Source: an uncultured Chloroflexota bacterium (GTDB lineage Bacteria > Chloroflexota > Limnocylindria > Limnocylindrales > Limnocylindraceae). From it: a stretch of DNA of 44,280 nt. Position 1 is the stretch's first letter, and every line of letters begins with the position of its first letter. Below, piece by piece: positions 1 to 13,072 of the stretch. Position numbers and translations under genes: made by a program. Under the pieces are notes generated by a model. It was given only the letters and a program-made list of their open reading frames with translations, was not told where the DNA came from and did no database searches. The stretch lies in assembly GCA_903864185.1 (NCBI GenBank), contig CAIPEX010000009.1:1-44280 (forward strand), in the 5' to 3' direction.

Positions 1-3005
<3,005 letters not shown>

Positions 3006-3014
3006 GATTCTCCT

Positions 3015-3320
3015 ATGAGCAAGTTGACCCGTGCAGAGGTTGAGAAGGTGGCTGCCCTCGCGCGGCTTGGTCTGACCGAGGCTGAGCTGTCGAAACTCGA
3101 GGGCGAGCTAAACCTGATCCTTGAGCAGTGGGCGCGCCTGGCACAGGTTGACACCTCACATGTTGCGGCAACAGCACAAACGATTGTCCAACCGATGCCA
3201 CTTCGCGACGATACCCCTGGCCCCTCTCTTCCTGTTGACGAGGTCACGCGCAACGCCCCCGCGCATGTCGGTGGACTTATCCGCGTGCAGGCGATCTTGA
3301 GCGAAGAGGCCGACGGATGA
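3015..3320 (+). CDS. gatC: Asp-tRNA(Asn)/Glu-tRNA(Gln) amidotransferase subunit C
   Basis: LTRAEVEKVAALARLGLTEAELSKLEGELNLILEQ typical GatC; precedes gatA. Confidence 0.95.
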   Translation: MSKLTRAEVEKVAALARLGLTEAELSKLEGELNLILEQWARLAQVDTSHVAATAQTIVQPMPLRDDTPGPSLPVDEVTRNAPAHVGGLIRVQAILSEEADG

Positions 3321-4864
3321 CCGCAGCAGAACTTCGCCGAGCGAGTGCGCAGCAGCTGCGCGATGCATACAAGGCTGGAAGTGCGACAGCCGTAGAACTC
3401 CTCGCAGCGCTCTATGCCGCAATTGATCGCGAGGACGCGCAGCTCGGCGCCTGGCTCTACCTCCGCCGCGAGGAGGCACAGGCTGAAGCGCTCGCAGCCG
3501 ACACTCGGTATGCCGCTGCTCGTGCCGAAGGACCAGCAGCACTCGCCGCGCTCCCTCCACTCCTCGGCATTCCTGTTGCGCTGAAGGATCTCGTCAACCT
3601 CATCAATACCCCGACGACGGCAGGGTCGCGCATCCTTGAAGGGTATGTGAGCCCGTACGACGCAACAATTGCCACGCGCCTGAAGGCTGCAGGTGCAATT
3701 CTCCTGGGCAAGACGAACATGGATGAGTTCGCCATGGGCTCATCGACGGAGTTTTCGGCGTATAAGAAGACGGTGAACCCATGGGCGCGCGACCGCGTGC
3801 CGGGCGGCTCATCGGGGGGCTCTGCTGCCGCGGTTGCCGCCTTCCATGCGCCACTCTCAATCGGCACCGACACGGGCGGATCCATTCGTCAGCCTGCGAG
3901 CCTCACCGGCCTCGTTGGAATGAAGCCAACATACGGCAGGGTCTCTCGCTACGGCATCGTTGCATTCGCCTCGTCGCTCGATCAAGTTGGACCATTCGCG
4001 CGTACTGCGCATGATGCCGCACTCCTCCTGCATGCAATCAGCGGCCGTGATGCGCACGACGCAACAAGTTCTACCGAACCACTCGACGCGCAACTCCTGA
4101 ACCTGCCTGCCGGCGATGCTGCAGCGGCAGGAATAAAAGGGCGGCGTTTCGCGCTGCCAAAGGAGTATTTCGTTGCAGGGATGGAGCCGGGGGTAGAGCA
4201 GGCCGTCCGCGAAGCGGTGCGCGCACTCGAAGCTGCTGGTGCACTGGTGGAAGAGGTGAGCCTCCCTGCAACTGAGCATGCCCTCGCGACGTATTACATC
4301 GTTGCCCCCGCCGAGGCATCGGCAAACCTCGCGCGGTTTGACGGGATTCGCTACGGGGCGTCTGGCCACGGGGAGGGGAACCTGCTCGACGGCTACCTGG
4401 CTACACGCGGACGCGGCTTTGGACCCGAGGTGCGTCGTCGCATCATGTTGGGCACCTATGCGCTCTCTGCCGGCTACTACGACGCGTATTACGTGAAGGC
4501 GCAGAAGGTACGCACCCTGATCGCACAAGACTTCGAACGAGTCTGGGCGGCGGGATTCGACGCGATTGTTGCGCCAACCAGTCCACAGGTGGCGTGGCGC
4601 TTTGGCGCAAAGATGGCCGACCCCATCTCGATGTACCTCTCGGATGCGTGTACGCTTCCCGCCAACATGGCAGGACTCCCGGGCGTGAGCATCCCGTGCG
4701 GCCTCTCGGAGGGGCTCCCAGTGGGATTGCAACTGATCGGTCGCCCCTGGTCCGAAGCCTCGCTCCTCACCATCGCCGCTGGCTATGAGGCGCTGACGGC
4801 GACCGCAGCATGGCGCAGCGTTGAGCCTCACGATCTCGCCGCACTTTCAGGAGGTGCCACGTGA
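3317..4864 (+). CDS. gatA: Asp-tRNA(Asn)/Glu-tRNA(Gln) amidotransferase subunit A
   Basis: Amidase signature: KDLVN...GGSSGGSAAAVAA...SIGTDTGGSIRQPASLTGLVGMKPTYGRVSRYG. Confidence 0.97.
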   Translation: MTAAELRRASAQQLRDAYKAGSATAVELLAALYAAIDREDAQLGAWLYLRREEAQAEALAADTRYAAARAEGPAALAALPPLLGIPVALKDLVNLINTPTTAGSRILEGYVSPYDATIATRLKAAGAILLGKTNMDEFAMGSSTEFSAYKKTVNPWARDRVPGGSSGGSAAAVAAFHAPLSIGTDTGGSIRQPASLTGLVGMKPTYGRVSRYGIVAFASSLDQVGPFARTAHDAALLLHAISGRDAHDATSSTEPLDAQLLNLPAGDAAAAGIKGRRFALPKEYFVAGMEPGVEQAVREAVRALEAAGALVEEVSLPATEHALATYYIVAPAEASANLARFDGIRYGASGHGEGNLLDGYLATRGRGFGPEVRRRIMLGTYALSAGYYDAYYVKAQKVRTLIAQDFERVWAAGFDAIVAPTSPQVAWRFGAKMADPISMYLSDACTLPANMAGLPGVSIPCGLSEGLPVGLQLIGRPWSEASLLTIAAGYEALTATAAWRSVEPHDLAALSGGAT

Positions 4865-6051
4865 GTGACTTTGCGAAGCGGGTGCTTGCCGAGCGCGTGA
4901 ATGCCGTCCCGCCATCGGGGATTCGGCGCTTCTTCGACATCGCAGCCGAGATGGACGATGTGATCAGCCTTGGCGTTGGCGAGCCAGACTTCGACACGCC
5001 GTCGCACATCGTTGAAGCGGCCATCACGGCACTGCGCGCGGGCCGCACACACTACACCAGCAACTACGGAACCAGCGAGCTGCGCGCCGCAATCGCAACA
5101 ATGCTCAAGGAGCGCTCGGGCGTCTCGTACGATCCTGCCACCGAGATCATCGTCACGATCGGCGCCTCTGAGGCGGTCGATCTTGCCATTCGCGGAACGA
5201 TCAATCCGGGCGACGAGTTGATCCTCCCAGAGCCGTCGTATGTTGCCTACCTCCCGGCCGTTGTCTTCGCTGGAGGCGTGGCACTCCCCATCCCGACGCG
5301 CGCGGCAGATGGCTGGCGCCTCGACCCTGCAGAGGTGGAGCGTGTCGCACCGAAGGCAAAGGCGCTCTTCCTCGGCTATCCAGCGAATCCAACCGGCGCA
5401 ACGCTCGATGAGACGACACGAACCGAGCTTGCGCGGATCGCCGTTGCACACGACCTGCTCGTCATTAGCGATGAGATCTACGACCGTCTCGTTTATGAGG
5501 GGCCGGCACACCGTGCTATTTCCGCCTACCCAGGCATGAAAGAGCGCACAATCCTGATCGGCGGATTCTCCAAGTCGTACGCCATGACCGGGTGGCGCAT
5601 TGGATTTATGTGCGCGCCGGCCCCGATCATTGCCGGCCTCGTAAAGATCCACCAGTACGCGATCATGAGCGCGCCGACCATCGCACAAGATGCAGCACTC
5701 GAAGCACTGCGCAACGGTGAGGGGCCACTTGAGGAGATGCGCCTTGCGTATGCCCGACGGCGCCAGATCGTTCTCGATGGACTCGCTGCACTCGACCTGC
5801 CGACTGGCGCACCGAAGGGTGCCTTTTATGCCTTCCCCGACATCAGTTCAACCGGCATGAGCGATGAGGCATTCGCTGAGGGTCTCCTGATGGAGGAGCA
5901 TGTTGCGGTGATCCCTGGATCAGCATTCGGTGCGAGCGGGAGGGGCCATGTGCGCATCTGCTACGCGACATCCGAAGAGAAGCTCCGTGAGGCACTCGTG
6001 CGCATCGGCCGTTTCGTTGAGAAGGCACGAGCCGCCAAGGATCAAGCATGA
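4861..6051 (+). CDS. Class I/II PLP-dependent aminotransferase (aspartate aminotransferase-like)
   Basis: VISLGVGEPDFDTP, GYPANPTGATL, PLP-lysine motif GGFSKSYAMTGWRIGF; 4-nt overlaps with gatA and gatB. Confidence 0.92.
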   Translation: MSDFAKRVLAERVNAVPPSGIRRFFDIAAEMDDVISLGVGEPDFDTPSHIVEAAITALRAGRTHYTSNYGTSELRAAIATMLKERSGVSYDPATEIIVTIGASEAVDLAIRGTINPGDELILPEPSYVAYLPAVVFAGGVALPIPTRAADGWRLDPAEVERVAPKAKALFLGYPANPTGATLDETTRTELARIAVAHDLLVISDEIYDRLVYEGPAHRAISAYPGMKERTILIGGFSKSYAMTGWRIGFMCAPAPIIAGLVKIHQYAIMSAPTIAQDAALEALRNGEGPLEEMRLAYARRRQIVLDGLAALDLPTGAPKGAFYAFPDISSTGMSDEAFAEGLLMEEHVAVIPGSAFGASGRGHVRICYATSEEKLREALVRIGRFVEKARAAKDQA

Positions 6052-7487
6052 GCTGGAAGGCGGTCATCGGGATCGAGATCCATGTGCAGTTGCGCACGCA
6101 GACAAAGATGTTCTGCGCCTGCGCAATCCCGGCAGAAGGCGACGAGCCGAACACGAAGACCTGCCCAACCTGCCTCGGTCTCCCCGGTGCCCTCCCTACG
6201 CCGAACCGCGCCGCAATCGAAAAGGTTCTTGCCGTTGGTTCGGCGATTGGCGCGAAGGCACCCGCAACAACGCGCTGGGACAGGAAGAACTACTTCTATC
6301 CCGATCTCCCGAAGGGGTATCAGATCAGCCAACTCGACCTTCCGCTTGCTGAGCACGGGAAGATTGAGGTCACAACCAGCACAGGGACGCGCACCGTTGG
6401 GATTCGGCGTGCGCACCTCGAAGAGGATACGGCGCGCCTGCGCCACGAGAAGGCTCGCGATGGGGCTCGCTCCAGCCTTGTCGACTACAACCGCTCGGGA
6501 GTCGCCCTCCTCGAGATCGTGACCGAACCAGATATTCGCGATGGCGAGACTGCGCGTCGCTACGCAGAAGAGTTGCGCCTCCTCTTGCGCACCATTGGAG
6601 CTGCTGATGCTGAGATGGAGAACGGCCAGATGCGCGTTGAGGCTAACGTTTCTATTCGCGCCTCCGAAGATGCACCGTTCGGCACACGCGTCGAGGTGAA
6701 GAACATGAACTCGTTTCGCGCCGTGGAGCGTGCGATCGCCTTCGAGATCACGCGGCAGGCCGAGGTGCTCGATGCGGGTGGAACACTCACGCAAGAGTCA
6801 CGCGGCTGGGATGAGGGGAGCGGGACAACGTACACGATGCGGGCGAAAGAAGACTCGCACGACTATCGCTACTTCCCAGAGCCCGACCTTCCGCCACTCG
6901 CGATTGATCCAGCATGGCTCGCAGCCATTGTGGCAACGCTCCCTGAGCTGCCACATGCGCGCCGCGCCCGCTATGTTGCAGAGCTCGCCCTCTCTGAGTA
7001 CGACGCAGCAGTCCTCGTAGGGGAGCCAGCGGCTGCAGGGCTCTTTGAGGCCGCACGTGCCGCCCTCCCTTCGCTTGATGCCAAGATCCTTGCGAACTGG
7101 GTATCCGGCGAATATCTGCGCGTCGCTCGGGATCGCGTCGTAACCATTGACGCCGCGCAGTTTGCAGCGCTCGTTGCGGCTGTCGCAGCGAAGGAGATTA
7201 GCGGCACGACAGGGAAGGCACTCTTCGAAGAGATGGCTGCTGGACCACTCGACATTCGGCAGGTGATTACTTCGCGTGGCCTCAGTCAGATTAGTGACGG
7301 TGCGGCGCTTGAGGCACTTGCTGCTGAGACGCTTGCAGCACATCCGCAAGCCCTTGCCGACTGGCGCGCAGGAAAGCAACAGGCAATTGGATTCTTGGTC
7401 GGGCAATCCATGAAGGCGAGCAAGGGGCGTGGCGATGCCGCCCAACTTGGCGAGATCTTGCGGCGACTCCTCGAGGCGGCTGGTTAG
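6048..7487 (+). CDS. gatB: Asp-tRNA(Asn)/Glu-tRNA(Gln) amidotransferase subunit B
   Basis: VIGIEIHVQLRTQTKMFCAC...CPTCLGLPGALPTPN; C-terminal YqeY/GatB domain IGFLVGQSMKASKGRGD. Confidence 0.97.
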   Translation: MSWKAVIGIEIHVQLRTQTKMFCACAIPAEGDEPNTKTCPTCLGLPGALPTPNRAAIEKVLAVGSAIGAKAPATTRWDRKNYFYPDLPKGYQISQLDLPLAEHGKIEVTTSTGTRTVGIRRAHLEEDTARLRHEKARDGARSSLVDYNRSGVALLEIVTEPDIRDGETARRYAEELRLLLRTIGAADAEMENGQMRVEANVSIRASEDAPFGTRVEVKNMNSFRAVERAIAFEITRQAEVLDAGGTLTQESRGWDEGSGTTYTMRAKEDSHDYRYFPEPDLPPLAIDPAWLAAIVATLPELPHARRARYVAELALSEYDAAVLVGEPAAAGLFEAARAALPSLDAKILANWVSGEYLRVARDRVVTIDAAQFAALVAAVAAKEISGTTGKALFEEMAAGPLDIRQVITSRGLSQISDGAALEALAAETLAAHPQALADWRAGKQQAIGFLVGQSMKASKGRGDAAQLGEILRRLLEAAG

Positions 7488-7778
7488 GTGCTCGGGCTCG
7501 TTCGCATCTTCCTCGGCATCGTTGCTCTCGCTGGTCTGGTCCACCTCGCACGACAGCTCCCACCCCTGATCAGTGCGCGCCGCGCACTCCAGCAGCGCAT
7601 GTCAAACAGCGCACGGTACAGCGCATGGCGCGGTGGAGCAGCACGGAGCCCCGACCTGCTTGACCGTACTGAGGCGGAGATCATTGGAGCGCGCCTCCAG
7701 CGCCTCGCGCTCATCGGTGGTGCAGTTATCGTCGCACTGCTCGTCGTCCTCTTCGCGCCCGGCTACCTGCCGGAGTAG
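7488..7778 (+). CDS. Small hypothetical membrane protein (two predicted TM segments)
   Basis: GTG start directly after gatB stop; hydrophobic N- and C-terminal stretches. Confidence 0.6.
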   Translation: MLGLVRIFLGIVALAGLVHLARQLPPLISARRALQQRMSNSARYSAWRGGAARSPDLLDRTEAEIIGARLQRLALIGGAVIVALLVVLFAPGYLPE

Positions 7779-7789
7779 CGCCCGCGGAG

Positions 7790-8308
7790 CTAACGCGCGG
7801 GGCCGGTGATACCGAGGCGACGCACCTCAATCGCCGTGCAGCGGTCTTCGACATACGGAATGTTGGCAGCGGCAGCGATGCGCGCCGCTTCTGCGCTGAT
7901 GATGCCGAGTTGCAGCCAGAGTGCACCAGCCCCCACAGCGCATGCCGCGCGCGCCACCTCGGCGCAGTCTTCCGGGCGGCGGAACACATCGACGAGATCG
8001 ATTCGCTCGCCTGGAGGGAGCGTTGCTGCCGCGCTAGCAAGATCGGGGTAGCAGGTGAGCCCGGCAACTCCGTCGCGGAGTGCAGCATCGGCGGGGTTCA
8101 CGGGGAGGATCCGCCATCCTGCGCGTGCAAGGGCGACGAGCACCCCGTACGACGGCCGATCTGCTTTCGGTGAGGCACCCACCACGGCAATCGTCCTGCT
8201 CCCAACAAGGAGCGAGCGGAGCGCCTCATCGCTCAGCGCGGGTGCGGGGGAGCCCCCCTCCGCTGATGCGATTGCTGCTCGGATTCGCTCTCGTTCGCGC
8301 TCATCCAT
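7790..8308 (-). CDS. CoA-binding domain protein (CoA_binding_2/YccU-like)
   Basis: TIAVVGASPKADRPSYGVLVALARAGWRILPVNP...LVDVFRRPEDCAEVARAA...LWLQLGI...VEDRCTAIE. ATG at 8308 chosen within the 7790..8314 ORF. Confidence 0.85.
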   Translation of the reverse strand: MDERERERIRAAIASAEGGSPAPALSDEALRSLLVGSRTIAVVGASPKADRPSYGVLVALARAGWRILPVNPADAALRDGVAGLTCYPDLASAAATLPPGERIDLVDVFRRPEDCAEVARAACAVGAGALWLQLGIISAEAARIAAAANIPYVEDRCTAIEVRRLGITGPAR

Positions 8309-8342
8309 GAGCACATCCTACGCCGCCGCTAGACTTCCCGAC

Positions 8343-11300
8343 GTGAGTGCACCGTCCGACTTCACCCATCTCCACGTCCACACTGAGTACAGCCTGCTTG
8401 ACGGCCTAGGCAAGATCGACGCCCTGCTCGACGAGACGCAGAAGCTTGGCATGGACTCGATTGCGATCACCGATCACGGCGCCCTCTACGGGAGCGTTGA
8501 GTTTGTGCAGGCGGCAACGAAACGCGGCATCAAGCCGATCATCGGCGTTGAGACCTACGTCGCACGGCGGGGGATGGCCGACCGCGAGGGGAAGGCGGAT
8601 CAGCAGCCGTTCCACCTTGTCCTTCTCGCGACGAATGATGTGGGCTATAAGAATCTCTGTCGCCTTGTCACCGATGCGCACATCGACGGCATGTACTACA
8701 AGCCGCGCATCGATCTTGAGCACCTCGCACGTTACTCAGAAGGTCTCGTCGGCCTTTCAGGCTGCTTGAACGGCGAGATCGCCCGTGCACTCGAGGTAGA
8801 CGATGTTGAGCATGCCCGCGCCCTCGCCGGTCGGTACGACGAGATCTTTGGCAAGGACCGCTTCTACCTCGAGGTGCAAGATCACGGGCTCCCGGAGCAG
8901 AGGCTGCTCAATGAGAAGCTCTTCCGACTTGCACCAGAGGTTGGCCTCCCGCTGGTTCTGACGAACGATCTTCACTATGTCCGCGCCGATCAGCGTGAAG
9001 CGCATGACGTGCTCCTCTGCATCGGTACACAGAGCAATCTCGACACTCCAGGCCGCATGCGATTTGGGAGCGGCGATTTTTATGTGAAGTCTCGTGACGA
9101 GATGGCACGCCTCTTCCCCGACCGCCCCGACCTACTCCTCAACACGCGGAAGATCAGTGAGATGGTCAACTTCGAGATGAAGCTCGGCACGATGCGCATG
9201 CCAGAGATTGATGTGCCGAGTGGTGAGACGGTGGAGACCTGGCTCACCAAGGAGGCGCAGGCCGGCCTTGTGCGGCGCTACGGCACGCCGAGCCAGCAGG
9301 CACGCGACCGTCTGGCCTATGAGCTCGGCGTGATCCTCAAGATGGGTTACGGCGCCTACTTCCTCATCGTGGCGGACTTCGTCGGCTACGCACGCTCGCA
9401 GGGGATCGCAACCACCTGCCGCGGAAGCGCACCTGGGTCGATCGTGACCTACGCCCTCGGCATCACACCCGTTGATCCGCTTCTCTACGATCTGCCATTC
9501 GAGCGCTTCCTCAACGAGGATCGGGTCACCCTTCCCGATATTGATATCGACCTCGAGGATGCACGCCGCGATGAGGTGATTCGCTACGTCTCGTCGAAAT
9601 ATGGTGAGGATCGCGTTGCGCAGATCATCACCTTCGGCACCCTTGGTGCGCGCGCAGCGTTGCGCGACGTTGGCCGTGTGCTCGGCAAGAGCTACGGCGA
9701 AGCAGATCGCATCGCGAAGGCGGTCCCCGAAGCACTCGGCACGACATTTGGTCGTGCGCGTAAAGACCAGAACTTCCAGGCACTCGCGCAGAGTCCGGAG
9801 TATGCGCCGATGGTCGCGCTTGCTGAACAACTCGAAGGGGTCGTGCGCAATGCCTCCACCCACGCGGCCGGCGTCGTGATCAGCCGAGATCCGCTCGCCG
9901 ACATCATGGCGCTGCAGAAGGCGACGAACAGCGACGGACAGATGACGCAGATCGCCATGAAGGGGGTGGAGTCGCTCGGCCTCTTGAAGTTCGACTTCCT
10001 CGGCCTCGCAAACCTCACGATCTTGCGCACGGCGGTCGACCGGATCAAGGCCGCCCGCGGGATCGAGATCGACCTTGATCGCATCCCACTTGACGATAAG
10101 AAAACGTTTGAGCTGTTGGCATCGGGCGAGACAACGGGCATCTTTCAGTTGGAATCCCCAGGAATGCGGCGCTACATCAAAGAGCTCCGCCCCACGAGCG
10201 TCGACGACCTGGCCGCGATGGTGGCGCTCTATCGCCCGGGACCGATGGCAAATATTCCTACCTACATTCGCCGCAAGCACGGCCAGGAGGCGGTCACCTA
10301 CCTCCACCCGCTCCTCGAGCCGTTCCTGAAGCGGACGTACGGCGTCTTCGTCTACCAGGAGGACATCATGGCGGCGGCCAAGGCGCTCGGAGGGTTCTCC
10401 GGGGCAAAGGCCGACACCCTCGGCTATGCCGTACGGAAGAAGAAGGAGGATCTCCTCCAGTCGCTGCGCCCGGAGTTCTTTGCATCAGCAGCGGCACGTG
10501 GCGTTGAGTCGAGCGTCATCGAAGAGGTCTTCAAGTCGTTTGAGCCGTTCGCCGACTACGGATTCAACAAGGCGCATGCGACCTGCTACGGCTTGATCGC
10601 CTACCAGACGGCCTACCTGAAGGCGAACTACACCGTTGACTACATGACGAGTGTCCTCAACGCATTCCGCAGCAAAGAGGAGAAGGTGGCGGCCGCAGTC
10701 TCTGAGTGCCGCCGACTCGGCATTGCCATCTTGCCGCCAGACGTCGATCACTCGGTGCTCGACTTTGAGCCGGAGGGAGATGCGATTCGCTTCGGTCTGC
10801 TCGGGGTGAAGAATGTCGGTGCTGGCGCAGCGCAGTCGATCGTTGCAGCACGCAGTTTGGGAGATACGCCACGAACGCTGCAGGAGCTCTTTGAACGCAT
10901 CGACCTGCGCCTTGCGAACAAGCGTGTCTTTGAAGCACTCGCGAAGGTTGGCGCACTGAATCGCTTTGGCCACCCTGCGCAGATCCTGGCCGGCCTCGAC
11001 GACGCACTGGCCGCAGGGTCGAGCACGCAGCGTGAGCGCGCAGCTGGCCAGGTTGGTCTCTTCGATGCCGAGCCCGACCTGCTCGCAGGTGCGGTACGCC
11101 CACTCCCATCAATCGCCGAGGCACCGGTTCGTGAACGTTTGCGCTGGGAGCGTGACTTGATGGGGGTCTACTTGAGCGACCACCCGATGAATGCACTCGC
11201 CCCGCAACTCGCCCCGTATGTCACGACGAGCATTGCAGGGATCGGCGAAGAGGAGCTCGGCGAGGTTGTCGTCGTACTTGGCGGTCTTGTGAGCGGAATT

Positions 11301-12005
11301 CGCAACATGGTGACGAAGAAAGGCGAGTCGATGGCGATCGTCACACTCGAGGACCTCACGGGGAGCATTGAGGCGGTCGTCTTCCCAAAGACACTCGAAG
11401 CGACGCGCACTGCGTGGACAGAGGGCGAAGGCGTGCTCGTCTCTGCCCGCGCCGAACGACGCGGCGACGGATGGAATGTGATCGTCGAGGGTGTGCTCGC
11501 GTGGGAAGAGGGGCAGCGACTCGCAGCAGACGAGATTCGTGCGCGCGTCGCAGTGAAGAGCACGCGTAACCCCTACGCACGGCGCGCACCAGTTACTCCG
11601 CCAGGTCAGCCGCCCCGCGGCATGGTACCCGAGGGACTCCTCCCCGCAACGCCGCCCGCAGAGTACGAGGAAGCCGCGCGCGGCGAGTCGCTGCGTGAAG
11701 ATGCTGCACCAAGTCAGCCGATCGAACTCCCCGCCGATGCCGTCGTGCATATCCGCTTCAAGGCCCAACAGGGGCTCGACTCCATGCTGCGTGCGATGCA
11801 GATCGTTCGCGAAGAGTTGCGTGCCCGTCCTGGCTCTACACGGGTCGTTGTCCATGTTCCGCAGGAGAACGGCACGCAGCTGCTGCCGATGGAGCAACGC
11901 AATGGAATGGCATGGGATCCGAGTTTTGCTTCGCGCCTGCATGATCGCGTCGGGCGGGGGATCGTCGATCTTGACGTTGCCTCAGGAAGTAACACGGCCG
12001 AATAG
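8343..12005 (+). CDS. dnaE: DNA polymerase III alpha subunit with apparently intact PHP domain
   Basis: FTHLHVHTEYSLLDGLGKID, AITDHGALYG, LPDIDIDLEDARRDEVIRYV, AQIITFGTLGARAALRDVGRVLG. Start taken as GTG 8343; the longer ORF from 8055 runs into the opposite-strand gene. Confidence 0.96.
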   Translation: MSAPSDFTHLHVHTEYSLLDGLGKIDALLDETQKLGMDSIAITDHGALYGSVEFVQAATKRGIKPIIGVETYVARRGMADREGKADQQPFHLVLLATNDVGYKNLCRLVTDAHIDGMYYKPRIDLEHLARYSEGLVGLSGCLNGEIARALEVDDVEHARALAGRYDEIFGKDRFYLEVQDHGLPEQRLLNEKLFRLAPEVGLPLVLTNDLHYVRADQREAHDVLLCIGTQSNLDTPGRMRFGSGDFYVKSRDEMARLFPDRPDLLLNTRKISEMVNFEMKLGTMRMPEIDVPSGETVETWLTKEAQAGLVRRYGTPSQQARDRLAYELGVILKMGYGAYFLIVADFVGYARSQGIATTCRGSAPGSIVTYALGITPVDPLLYDLPFERFLNEDRVTLPDIDIDLEDARRDEVIRYVSSKYGEDRVAQIITFGTLGARAALRDVGRVLGKSYGEADRIAKAVPEALGTTFGRARKDQNFQALAQSPEYAPMVALAEQLEGVVRNASTHAAGVVISRDPLADIMALQKATNSDGQMTQIAMKGVESLGLLKFDFLGLANLTILRTAVDRIKAARGIEIDLDRIPLDDKKTFELLASGETTGIFQLESPGMRRYIKELRPTSVDDLAAMVALYRPGPMANIPTYIRRKHGQEAVTYLHPLLEPFLKRTYGVFVYQEDIMAAAKALGGFSGAKADTLGYAVRKKKEDLLQSLRPEFFASAAARGVESSVIEEVFKSFEPFADYGFNKAHATCYGLIAYQTAYLKANYTVDYMTSVLNAFRSKEEKVAAAVSECRRLGIAILPPDVDHSVLDFEPEGDAIRFGLLGVKNVGAGAAQSIVAARSLGDTPRTLQELFERIDLRLANKRVFEALAKVGALNRFGHPAQILAGLDDALAAGSSTQRERAAGQVGLFDAEPDLLAGAVRPLPSIAEAPVRERLRWERDLMGVYLSDHPMNALAPQLAPYVTTSIAGIGEEELGEVVVVLGGLVSGIRNMVTKKGESMAIVTLEDLTGSIEAVVFPKTLEATRTAWTEGEGVLVSARAERRGDGWNVIVEGVLAWEEGQRLAADEIRARVAVKSTRNPYARRAPVTPPGQPPRGMVPEGLLPATPPAEYEEAARGESLREDAAPSQPIELPADAVVHIRFKAQQGLDSMLRAMQIVREELRARPGSTRVVVHVPQENGTQLLPMEQRNGMAWDPSFASRLHDRVGRGIVDLDVASGSNTAE

Positions 12006-12043
12006 CCCCTGCACGTTTTTGAAATTCAGGGCACACTAGTCGT

Positions 12044-13069
12044 ATGTCAATGCGCGAGTACGCCTCCGTCCTCCTTCGACAGTCGGCTCCTGAGGGGAGC
12101 GATTGGCGCAAGATGCCCGTCCTCGCGCGCGCCCTACTCCTTGCTCGCGCCTCCGTCCTTCCGCTCACCATCCTTGGGTCAGGCCAGGGACTGCTCTTCG
12201 CCTGGTATCGCGGAACGATCACGGCGACCGAGAGTGGCGTGAGCGGCATCCTGCTTGGCATCGCAGCCTTCCTCGGTGCGAACTTGGCACATGCTGCGAA
12301 TAATCTTGCGAACGATTGGCGCGACTACAAGGATGGCCTCGACCGGCCAGGATATCCGCGTGCAGACTACTCTCCGCACCCGATTGCGTCGGGGGCGATG
12401 AGCGATCGAACCCTCTTGCTTGCAATCGCACTTCTCACCGGCGGAGCCGCGCTCTTTGGTGGGTTCACCATGGTGATGCGCGCCGAGCCGCTCCTTGGCG
12501 TCTTTGCTGTTGCGGGCCTCCTCTTGTCGTGGGGATACACCGACCCGCCGCTTCGACTGAAGCGGCGCGGCCTTGGTGAGCTCTCCGTCTTTATCGTTTG
12601 GGGCCCACTAATGGGTGGCGGGACCTACCTCGCTGCCACAGGCAGAATCGATGCAACGGCACTCCTTGCAACACTGCCGTGGGGCCTGATCGCGACGGCC
12701 GTCTTGTTTGGAAAGCATCTCGACAAGATCAAGGCAGATGCGTCACGTGGCGTCGGAACATTTGTTGTCCGCATTGGTGAGCGTCGCGCGCGCGGTGCCG
12801 CAGTCGCTCTCGTTAGTGCCGGCTATATCGCCGTCGCACTCCTCGGTGCAGTCGGCATCTATCCGTGGATCGTCGCGCCACTTGCTGGGCTCGGTGCCAT
12901 CCAAGCGCTTCCGGCATTGAAAATCCTCGCCGCCCCACGTCCTGCACAGGCACCGAAGGGGTATCCACTCTGGCCGCTCTGGCACGTTGGCGCAGCGTTC
13001 ATCGCTGGTCGGCCGGCGATGGGGGCATTGATCGTGGGCCTTGTTGCGGGCGCGCTCTTCGCGCTGTAG
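12044..13069 (+). CDS. UbiA-family prenyltransferase (MenA-like)
   Basis: NLANDWRDYKDGLDRPGY (NxxxDxxxD motif), multiple TM segments, YTDPPLRLKRRGLGE. Confidence 0.85.
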   Translation: MSMREYASVLLRQSAPEGSDWRKMPVLARALLLARASVLPLTILGSGQGLLFAWYRGTITATESGVSGILLGIAAFLGANLAHAANNLANDWRDYKDGLDRPGYPRADYSPHPIASGAMSDRTLLLAIALLTGGAALFGGFTMVMRAEPLLGVFAVAGLLLSWGYTDPPLRLKRRGLGELSVFIVWGPLMGGGTYLAATGRIDATALLATLPWGLIATAVLFGKHLDKIKADASRGVGTFVVRIGERRARGAAVALVSAGYIAVALLGAVGIYPWIVAPLAGLGAIQALPALKILAAPRPAQAPKGYPLWPLWHVGAAFIAGRPAMGALIVGLVAGALFAL

Positions 13070-13072
13070 GAA

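Noticed and set aside
8055-8342. N-terminal extension of dnaE ORF
   Set aside because: It is antisense to the CoA-binding gene; homology begins at FTHLHVHTEYSLLDG and a -10-like box lies just before GTG 8343.
9132-10307. 391-aa minus-strand ORF antisense to dnaE
   Set aside because: No domain, fully overlaps conserved dnaE coding sequence.
12004-12031. Possible terminator hairpin GCCCCTG...CAGGGC after dnaE
   Set aside because: Short imperfect stem, T-run is in the loop and not downstream; insufficient support.
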